A stretch of DNA of 32,758 nucleotides from Zygnema cylindricum (Eukaryota > Streptophyta > Zygnematophyceae > Zygnematales > Zygnemataceae). Positions 20,565 through 28,703 of this stretch are shown here, piece after piece. Each line of letters starts with the position of its first letter. Positions within the stretch are counted from its first letter, which is position 1. The stretch spans positions 1-32,758 of the forward strand of contig JBBHKE010001331.1 of the NCBI GenBank assembly GCA_037447655.1. Direction: 5' to 3'. Position numbers and translations under genes: made by a program. Under the pieces are notes generated by a model. That model was not told where the DNA came from, searched no databases, and was given only the letters and a program-made list of their open reading frames with translations.

Positions 20565-21326
20565 ATGACTTTGAAGCGAATATATTCGATGTACTGTACG
20601 AACAGACGCCACCTCGCTCTCATACTTCTTGTCGGCATCTTGTACGGTCTTTGTGTACGAAATATTTGTCGTATTGTACAGAGAATCCTACCCAGTACCG
20701 TACTCTGTCAGATTGCCGCCCAAATTTGTTGCCGTCTCGGCTGTTCTTTCACCGACAATCGTTTCTCTCCCTTCACCCCCTCTTTGGCTCTTTTCGTCAA
20801 CCTTCCCTTGGAAACTTTCAATTATTTCGTCGTTTTCCATAATTCCATCTCCTCCCGCTCCAAGACACGTGACGTGTCGAGGATTCCCGGGCGATCGCGA
20901 CAAATTTGCGGTCAATTTGAAATTTCACACGTGCGAAATAAAATACGCGATCGGGTCCAGTTGTTAGCTTGGGACAAGTCGTATTTATGCTCACTGTATT
21001 TAGTGTGGATATATCCCCTGACCTCCTCCAAAACGTTTTGTCGTTTAGCGCTCACCAACGGCTGTTCGCTGCCAACCGTGCACACCTACCAGCCTGTCAA
21101 CATCCGAAAAAATATTTGTAGACTTTTTGTCATAATTACTTTTAACTTTTTGCGCCTCCCTAATCATAACTCACCGACGTCATCACGAGGTACGACGGGA
21201 CACTTTTGTCGTATTACCTCCGTACAGTCCCAACACAGTTTTAGGCCGTGGCGATGTTTTCGAGAAGTCTACAGTAACTTGCATCCCGAATCTTTGTCCG
21301 TACATCCACCGACCAGTGACCGGTGA
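20565..21326 (+). CDS. Uncertain 253-codon open frame upstream of the ALOG gene
   Basis: An ATG-started frame of 253 codons runs from 20565 to the stop at 21324-21326. Its product would be rich in Cys, Arg, Leu and Ser. It has a hydrophobic start (LALILLVGILYGLCV) but no domain I recognise. The sense strand is pyrimidine-rich, which makes stop codons rare, so the length is weaker evidence than it looks. It lies in the likely promoter or long 5' leader of the ALOG gene and may simply be non-coding. Confidence 0.15.
   Translation: MTLKRIYSMYCTNRRHLALILLVGILYGLCVRNICRIVQRILPSTVLCQIAAQICCRLGCSFTDNRFSPFTPSLALFVNLPLETFNYFVVFHNSISSRSKTRDVSRIPGRSRQICGQFEISHVRNKIRDRVQLLAWDKSYLCSLYLVWIYPLTSSKTFCRLALTNGCSLPTVHTYQPVNIRKNICRLFVIITFNFLRLPNHNSPTSSRGTTGHFCRITSVQSQHSFRPWRCFREVYSNLHPESLSVHPPTSDR
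20864..20878. promoter_or_regulatory. Palindromic double ACGT element (G-box type)
   Basis: GACACGTGACGTGTC is a perfect 15-bp palindrome around a central G, holding a CACGTG G-box and a second ACGT core. Such sites bind plant bZIP and bHLH factors. It lies about 0.9 kb before the ALOG start codon. A regulatory role is inferred from motif and position only. Confidence 0.3.
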
Positions 21327-21751
21327 GCTGTCCTTTCTTCACCGACCACGAGCCGCACCAGACGACACTTTTATTTTGTCGTCATTACCAACCTGCAACC
21401 AGCTTCCATGTCCGTACACATTTCCGTACGCCAAGCTCTCACCGCGGCCTGAAAAGTACTTTTCCGCCGACCGTCGATCGCCGGTCCTTCGAAATTATCG
21501 AAAAAACTTTCTTTTTTTTTCCCTTTTTTTCTCTCTTTTTTCTCTCTCTTTTTGTCATTTCTTTACCATTTTTCCTCATTTTTGGCGCGTTTTTTTTGTC
21601 ATTTCCCGCGCTTTTCAACTCGGATTCTTAATTCAACTTTCCCTCGACCTATTTTAACTTTATTTCGGGGGAGAAAGAGAGGAGAAAAAGGAAGGAGGGA
21701 GGAGAGGAGAGTGTGTATTTTTCACTCCCTTTTTTATAATTTCCCCAGAGT

Positions 21752-22654
21752 ATGCTGGCGGAAATTTCGAATGCAGGAGCTGAGCTGGCGGCTCTCCACA
21801 AACACCTCCTGGCTGGTAAAAAAAACAAAAAAAACCTAAAAAAACCTTCTATTTTACCCTTTTTTTACCCCATTCAGACCCAATTTCCTCCCTCGTTTCT
21901 CCACCTTTTTCACTCTCGTTTTCTCCCTCTACCCCCTTTTTTACTCCTTTAAAATACCCACTTTTCTTTTTTCCCTATTCTTATCTTTTTTTATTAAAAT
22001 TTGTTATTCTTGAAAAAGATTCTCAAAAAATTGGCTTTTTTTTTTCCTGACTCTTCTGGGCCAGGGCTGCCCCATCTCTAAATATTTTACCCCCCCCTTT
22101 TTTTTTTAAGCCCAATTTTCTCCCTCGTTTCTCCACCTTTTTCACTCCCTTTTTCTCCCTCTACCCCCTTTTTCCCTCCTCTACAATACCCAATTTTCTA
22201 TTTTCCCTTTAACATTTTTTTTCCCCTTAAAAAATTGGGGTTTTTCCAGGCTCCGGACTCCCTTGGGGCAGAGATGCCCCCTCTCCTTTGGAGGGTAGCG
22301 GCGACAGTACGGACAGCGCTCTCCTATTGGAGGGAATCCGTACAGGAAACGTCGGCGGATTCTCATTGGCCCAACTGCTGAACGCCGCGTGTCCCTCTCC
22401 CTCTCCCTCCCCCCCCCCCTCCCTCTCCCTCCCCTCCGACATCCACTTTACCCCCCCCCTGGACCTCTCCTGGCACCACCTCCTCACCGGCCTGGGTGAC
22501 GTCACTCGCTCCATCGCTGACGTCAGCGGAGTCCACGCTGACGTCATCACCCGACCCGGTCATGGCGCCGCTGACGTCAGCCGGATGAACGCTGACGTCA
22601 GACGGTCGTCCCCCCCGACGGCCCGGGCCCCTACCCCCCCCCCCCCCCCCCCTC

Positions 22655-22749
<95 letters not shown>

Positions 22750-25700
22750 CTCAGCAGTCTCCAGGATGCCCACGTGGCGGATTTCTATTGGTCGGCAGGG
22801 GGGGGTGGAGGGAAGAGAAATTTGTCGTTTCTGGAGGCACAGCTGGCGCTCGCGGAAGGGACGAATAATTCGACGTTTTTGGGGAATCTAGGGGGGGGAG
22901 GAGGGAGAGGAGAGGGAGGGGGAGGAGGAGGGGGAGGGATGGGGGGAGGGGGAGGAGGAGGGGGAGGGATAGGGGGAGGAGGAGGAGGAGGGGGAGGGAT
23001 GGGAGGAGGGGGAGGAGGAGGAGGAGGGATGGGAGGAGGGGGAGGAGGAGGAGGAGGAGGGATGGGGGGAGGAGGGGGAGGGATGGGGGGAGGGGGAGGA
23101 GGGATAGGGGGAGGAGGAGGGGCAAGGATGGTTGGAGGAGGAGTAGGAGGAGGAGGAGGATGGATGGGAGGGGGAGGAGGATCGAATTTTTCGAATTCGA
23201 ATCTTTCTATTAACTCTTTTTATCAAAATTCGGAAACTCCGTTTTTGTCTCGTAGTGTCCTCCAATCCCGAGTCAGCAATTCCTATCTCCCTCTTTCCTC
23301 TCCCTCCCCCCCCTCCTCTCTGTTGAAATCTCCTGAGATGTCTCCTGATATTTCACCTGAAGGGAGAGGGAACCCCAAATTCGAACCCCAATCCCCTCCC
23401 CCTCCCTCTCTCTCTACCCCCCACCCCCCTCCTCACTCTCCCCCTCCTTCCCTCTCTCACTCCCTCCCCTCTCACTCCCTTTCCTCTCACTCCCTCCCCT
23501 CCCATTCCGTCCCCTCTCACTCTCTCCCCCCTCCCTCCCTCCACTCTTCCCTCCATCCCTCTCCTTCCCTCCACCCCTCCGAATTTCGCGGCGAATTTAA
23601 GACCGAATTTAAATTCGAGTTCAAAAGTTGCCACGTGGCAACCGGACCCATGGGGGGAGGAGGGATAGGGGGGGAAGGAGGGATAGGGGGAGGGGGAGGA
23701 GGAGGAGGAGGGATAGGGATGGGGATGGGGATAGGACAGTTACCTCTCTCTCTCGACCCCACGTCCGCTCTCTCTCCCTCTCTCTCTCCCTCGCCTCTCT
23801 CCCATTCTTCCCTCTCTCACTCTTCGCTCTCTCCCTCTCCCCTCTCTCTCCCTCCACCCCCTGACGGTTCTCTGGGCTCCCAAGGGAGTGGAGGGAGTGG
23901 GGGAGGGGGAGGAGGGGGAGGGGGAGACAGTCTCAAAGGGAGAAACTTTGCCCACTTCCTCTCAGGGGTAGGGGGAGGAGGAGGGAGAGCTCCAGGAATA
24001 GGAATAGGGGTAGGAGGAGGAGGAGGAGGAGGAGGTGGAGGCCTCGAAAGGGGGGGTAGAGAGAGACAGAGGGCTCGAAAGGGGGGTAGAGAGAGGGCTA
24101 GAAAGAGAGAGAGGCCTAGAAAGAGGCATAGAAAGAGGGATAGAAAGAGGGGGAGAGAGAGGGGTAGAGAGAGGAGGAGAGAGAAGCCTCCCAAAACTCC
24201 CCTCCAGTCGCTACGAGCTCCAGAAACGACGCGACTGGAACACTTTCGGTCAATTTTTGACCAATCTCCGTCCTCCTTTACACGTGTCAAGATGTACGTC
24301 CGTACAAGTGGTCGAATTTTTGCGGTATTTGGACCAATTCGGAAAAACGAAAGTACACAATCCGAATTGTACTTTTTACGGAAGCGACTCGCCGCACCCC
24401 TGCGGCTGCCCCATGAGGCAGGCGTGGGGGAGTCTGGACTCTTTGGTGGGGAGGTTAAGGGCCGCATTTGAGGAGAATGGAGGCTGTACGGAGACGAATC
24501 CATTCGGAGCCGTACAGGTGAGAGGAGAGGATTTTTTTCTGATTTTTTTGGATTTTTTTGGATTTTTTTGGGATTTTTTTGGGATTTTTTTGGGATTTTT
24601 TTGGATTTGTTTTGGGTTTTTTTTGGATTTTGTTTGGGGAGGGGGAAAGGGGTTTTAGGGGGAGGGGAGGGAGGTAAGGAGGGTTTTTGGGGGATGGGAG
24701 GAGAGGAATTTGGTCGGAGCCGTACAGGTGGGAGGAGAGGATTTTTTTTGGATTTTTTTGGATTTTTTTTGGATTTATTTGGATTTATTTGGGGGGGGGA
24801 AAGGGGATTTGGGGGGTGTTTTTAGGGGATCCTTGCACCCCCCCCCTGTGGGTGGCCTATGAGGGAGGGGTGGGGGGGGGGGATTTTTTGGTGGGGGGGA
24901 GGGAGAGGGAGGGGGGAGATTTTGAGGGGAAGGGGGGGTGGAAGGAGAGGAATTTGCTCAGAGCCGTACAGGTGAGGGGAGGGGGAGAGAGAGGATTTTT
25001 TTGGGATTTTTTTGGGTATTTTTTGGAAGAGGGGAGGGAGGGAGAATTGGGGTCGTTGGATTTTCTGATTGGAAGGATCCGGGCAGCTTTTGAAATTTTT
25101 TTGGGCTGCCCGGAAAAAAAGTTTTTTTGGGGCCGTACAGGTGGAGGGGTGGAGGGAAGGGAGGGAATAGGGGGAAGGGAGGGAGGGAAGGAGGGAGGGA
25201 GGGAGGGAGGGAGGGAGGGGGAAACGGAGGCTTAGAGAATCCTTCAAAAAAGATGAAAAGAAAATGTACGGAAAGGACAAAAAACATACGGAAAAGGACA
25301 AAAAAGGTACGGAATATGTCAAAATCACACAGAAAAGGACAAAAAAGATATGGAGAAACGACAGAAAATGTACGGAAATGTAAAAAAAAACGTTTTTTGG
25401 GGGGGGGTGCAGGTAAGAGTTTTTTTGAGGGAGACGAGGGAGCATCAGGCGAAGGCGAGAGGGATAGCCTATGAGAAGAAGAAGAGGAAGAGGGGGGGGG
25501 AGGGAGGGGGAAAGAGTGAGGGGGGTGGGGGAGTGATAGGAGGAGGAGGAGGGGGAGGAGGGGGAGGAGGGGGAGGAGGGGGGGGAGGAGGGGGAGGAGG
25601 AGGGGGAGGAGGGGGAGGAGGGGGAGGGGGGGGTGGTACAGTGGTTGGAGGGGGGGAGGGAGGAGGGGGAATGGGAAGAAGTGAAGGAATGGTAGGAGGA

Positions 25701-25811
25701 GGAGGTGGTGGGGGAGGAGGAGGAGGAGCAGGAGGGGGAGAGGGAGAGGGAGAGGGAGGAGTGATAGGAGGAGGAGGGGGAGGAGAAGGGGAAATGGGAG
25801 GGAGTCCATGA
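21752..25811 (+). CDS. ALOG-domain (LSH/G1-like) nuclear protein, three coding exons
   Basis: Coding exons are 21752-21815, 22250-24517 and 25413-25811 (TGA). All junctions are GT-AG and phases agree (1, then 0). The ATG at 21752 follows an acceptor (ttccccag, ends 21748), suggesting a 5' UTR intron. The exons sum to 2731 nt, one too many. A G run at 24050-24056 has 7 G where its repeat has 6; with 6, one frame of 909 residues results. Residues about 674-804 form a full ALOG domain: [31 protein letters not shown], the zinc-ribbon residues H/C/C/C (KVHNPNC...HPCGCP), [20 protein letters not shown], then across the intron [20 protein letters not shown] and the KKKRKR nuclear signal. ALOG proteins are DNA-binding developmental regulators in land plants, usually 180-280 residues. 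Here an N-terminal extension of about 670 residues (poly-Pro, poly-Gly, Ser-rich) and a Gly tail are added. Family call is firm; N-terminal extent is moderate. Confidence 0.9.
21868..22290 (+). repeat. Tandem duplication of intron plus acceptor and exon start (ALOG intron 1)
   Basis: The segment ccctcgtttctccacctttttcactc...ccctctacccccttttt occurs at 21890 and again at 22122 (offset 232). Each copy is followed by aaaaaattgg, a T run, and a version of the exon-2 start: decayed at 22046-22078 (tgactcttctgggccagggctgcccc) and intact from 22250 (ctccggactcccttggggca). Only the second copy keeps the clean ttttccag acceptor. Confidence 0.75.
22497..22600. promoter_or_regulatory. Five TGACGTCA palindromes inside ALOG exon 2
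   Basis: Perfect TGACGTCA octamers start at 22497, 22518, 22539, 22572 and 22593 (spacings 21, 21, 33 and 21 bp). This octamer is a classic bZIP (TGA/CREB-type) site. The block is also coding, giving a repeated ADV-type peptide. Whether it acts as a cis element is inference; it may reflect only a 21-bp coding repeat. Confidence 0.4.
22634..22748 (+). repeat. Poly-C tracts (19 and 93 C) encoding poly-proline
   Basis: Runs of 19 C (22634-22652) and 93 C (22656-22748) keep the ALOG exon frame open and encode about 37 prolines. The assembled length is unlikely to be exact. Confidence 0.95.
22890..23180 (+). repeat. GGA-rich array encoding poly-glycine
   Basis: Units such as gggggaggaggagggggagggatg recur about every 33 bp, encoding (Gly)n with single Met or Ile. 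Further GGA arrays lie at 23650-23725, 23885-23930 and 23965-24040 in the same exon, and at 25540-25790 in exon 3. The C-rich strand and the G-rich strand could both form unusual structures. Confidence 0.9.
24050..24056 (+). other. Frame break in ALOG exon 2 at a 7-G run
   Basis: Upstream coding is in one frame; the ALOG domain is in the next. Just here a repeat ctcgaaagggggg(g)tagagaga occurs twice. The first copy has 7 G (24050-24056) and the second 6 G (24081-24086). With 6 G in both, the peptide repeat LERGVER continues evenly into the ALOG domain. It is either an assembly/sequencing error or a real frameshift allele. Confidence 0.8.
24518..25412 (+). repeat. Decayed tandem copies of the ALOG exon end and donor inside intron 2
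   Basis: The true junction gccgtacag|gtgaga (24517/24518) is repeated as ccgtacag|gtg at 24727/24728, 24971/24972 and 25140/25141. Copies also keep upstream coding traces: 24830-24890 matches the [11 protein letters not shown] region, and 25048-25140 still reads [15 protein letters not shown]. Behind the donors runs a ggattttttt satellite, copied along with the first three. The true acceptor ttttttggggggggggtgcag|gtaaga (25412/25413) resembles the same unit. A run of tacggaaaaggacaaaaa repeats fills 25262-25380. Confidence 0.85.
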
Positions 25812-28703
25812 GAGAGAAGAAAAAAGTTTTGGACTTTGTCTCGGTTCGAAAAAAAATCGTTAGAAGGTCGAAAACAAAGTACAAAAAGAGTACAAAAGAG
25901 TACAAAAGTACGATAATAAGATACGAAAAATACGACAAGATGCAAAAGTACGAAAAAATCGATGAGATACGAAAAGTACAAAAAAGTACGAAATCGGAGA
26001 TTATGAAAAGTTTGAGAAAAAGTTTTTGGAAACATTTTTTGGCGCTCCGCGATGCTGACACATTCCGACATATGCCTTCCCTCCCTTCCCTCCACCCCCT
26101 TTTTTTTTACAATTTTCTTTTTTGTCTTTTAGCTAGTTTTTTTTTTCGGGCAGGTCATGGAATGCGGAGCATCCGAAGCGACAAAAAAATGGAATCCAGA
26201 AAGTAGAGAGAGAGAGACAAATGTAGACAATTTCGAGGGAGAGAGAGGGAGAGAGAGAAGAAGATAAGAGAGGGAGAGGGAGAGGGAGAGAAAGGTCAGA
26301 GAGGGGGAGGGCGAGGGAGAGAAAGATAAGAGATGGAGAGGGGAGAGGGAAGGAGAGGGAGTGAGGGAGGTACAGAAAGAAACATACTTTTTTCTTTTTT
26401 CTCCTCTTACTTTTTTTCTGTTTTAGGTTTATGGCAAATGGTAGTTGTAAATGTTTCTAGAAGATATTTTAGAATTTCAATTCCCTGCTTCTTTTCTTCT
26501 TTCCTTCCGAAATCTCAATTTTTTTGGTAAATCTCCAATTTCCGATTCCGTTTCCAATTTGGGGTTTTCAATTTTTTTTGGAGTTCTCTATTTCCTTTTT
26601 AAAGTTTTCAAATTTCTATTCACAGTTTCAGTTTTGATTTTCGTACATTTCCCGGTTCAACTTTTCGATTTTCATACTTTTTCAAGTTTCGATGTTGGGT
26701 AATTCCAATTTAGGGTTTTTCCGATTTGGGTTTTTCTAATTTGGGGTTTGTCTAGTGGGAGGTTTTTTTCAATTTGAGGTTTTCCAATACAATTTGAGGT
26801 TTTTACCATTTCTATTTTTGGATAGTATTGGTCGTTGGTTGCTGCCACTTGGAGCCAATCACTGCATTTTAGAGTTTGGCTCGAGGGGTATAGGCAGCAA
26901 TTTAAATGGTCAGTTAAATAGATTTTTTTTTTTTTTTCCCTCCTTTTGTCGATTCGAATGTAGGTCATTGTTTTCTGTTCATGACCGGATATCGACATCT
27001 GTCGCAAAAATTTGAATATACTTCCGTTCTGTGGTTTCTATGTTTTTTTTTTTACTTTTGTTTTCGATCTATTTTTGTTCCATTTTTTGTTTTTTTTGGA
27101 AGCCATGTTTTGATCGTCATTCTAAGTTCCTTTTTACTTTCATTTTTCCCATTTCCACTCCAATTTTGTTTGATTATTTTGTATATTGCTTTTGTTCTAT
27201 TCTTTATTTGTTCTTGTTTTATTTTATTGCTTTCATTTCTTTCTTTTTTTTAGTGTGCTGTTTTTCTTTTAACATCTGGAGTTTTTTTTATGTTTGGATG
27301 AGATTTTTTTGTGTATTTATTGTTGTTTTTCATTTGTTTGGATGAAAGATTTTCGTGTATTCATTGTTATTTTTTGATCGAGTATTGATTGGAAATTGGA
27401 AGTATCTAAATATTTATAAATTTATTGTTTTGGTGAAGGTTTTATCAAATATAGGATCCATTCCATTAAAATAAACTTATAACATTCCGAGTATTTTTAT
27501 CTTCTTTATTATTAAATATTAAGTGATTAAATGTATTACATCGTATTACAAGTATTATATTGTATATGATTTTTTTTTTAAAGTACGTCGTTTCTCGGTC
27601 AGGTCAAAAATAAAATAAAAAGATATATGGAAAGACGAACAAAAATGTAAATGGCAATTGTAATCTTATGATAATTTAAATTAAATAATTGTACAATAGA
27701 ATAAAACAATTATGATTGTTGCTATTTTAAGCCAAATGTGGAAAGCAATATAACATTATAATCGTTGTACAATTATCATGATAATAATTATAATGTAAAG
27801 TTTTTAAAACTGTTGATAAAGAAAATGTATCTAGGGAGGGAGAGGGGGAAGAGGGGGGAGGTGAGGGGAAGGGAGGGAGAGGGAGGGAGAGAAAATGGGA
27901 AGGGGGGAGGGCAAGGTAATGACTGTAGACTTTTTAACAGTTTTTAAAGAAAGGAGGTGGAAAAATATAAAAAAATAAGGGTTTGAATTTCAGAAAGCAG
28001 AAAAATTGTTTAATCTTTGAGGAATCCAAAAACATTGGAAAAACGACAGTAGTGTTGAAAAAAAAACTATTCACTGTTGGAAAAAAGAGAAAAGTAAAAA
28101 AGAGGTGCAAAAAAAATCATAAATAAAAAAGTTCAAAATAAAATGATTCAAGTATTAAGAACCAAGTATCAAAAAAAAAAATCCAAAACAGAACAAAAAA
28201 GATGCATTAAAATTGAGGAATTGTTAAAAACACAATTATTATTTCGCTTCTGTCTAACACACTACCTTAAGATACCAAATGTCGACTATCGAAAAAAAAA
28301 AAAAAGAAAAGAAGAAAAAAATAAGAAAAGAGAATCGTAACTTTTTATACAATGAAAGTTGGTAAAAATTAAATTCGCACCTAATCCCTAAAAAAACCCT
28401 AAACTGTTACATTTTTCTGACTCTACTTTATTTTTCTTTTGTTTTTTTTAGTATTTTATGCCATCAAAAAACAGAGGAGAGAATATAATAAGGCCTTCAA
28501 CCCGAAAAAAACCCTTAAAAAATCTTAAAAAGAAACCCTAAAGAACCCTAAAAAAACCCTTGAAAAAAACCTTGAAGAAAACCAAAAAAAAAAAACCTTT
28601 AAAAATCATAAAAAAACCCGTAAAAAAAAAACTAAAAATTCCATTAACCTTGGAAAAAAAAAAAAAGCACAAAAAAATCCAGTAAAAAAATCCATTTAAA
28701 CTG
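25812..28703. other. Space between the two convergent genes
   Basis: It holds the presumed 3' UTRs of both genes. 25870-26000 is full of agtacgaaaa and agtacaaaa words. 26198-26378 is almost pure GA repeat. 26400-27400 is T-rich with repeated aatttggggtttt words. 27400-27800 is AT-rich, with aataaa near 27471, a possible poly(A) signal for the ALOG gene. 27830-27915 is again GA-rich, followed by A-rich DNA. I recognise no gene here. Confidence 0.45.
28380..28640. repeat. Degenerate CCCTAAA-like (telomere-type) words
   Basis: ccctaaa, ccctaaaaaaa, cccttaaaaaa and accctaaag recur irregularly. The first words match the plant telomere unit CCCTAAA, but spacing is uneven, so this is an A-rich degenerate tract rather than a true interstitial telomere. 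Confidence 0.5.

Noticed and set aside
22363-24503. Long minus-strand open frames opposite ALOG exon 2
   Set aside because: They are mirror images of poly-C and GGA arrays, which lack stop codons on both strands; the ALOG domain fixes the coding strand as plus.
24958-26095. Minus-strand frames of about 200-370 codons opposite ALOG intron 2 and exon 3
   Set aside because: Low-complexity Leu/Pro/Phe readings of GGA and T-rich repeats, with no domain; the plus strand carries the ALOG end.
28380-28640. Interstitial telomere repeat
   Set aside because: CCCTAAA words are irregular and mixed with other A-rich words; kept only as a degenerate repeat.
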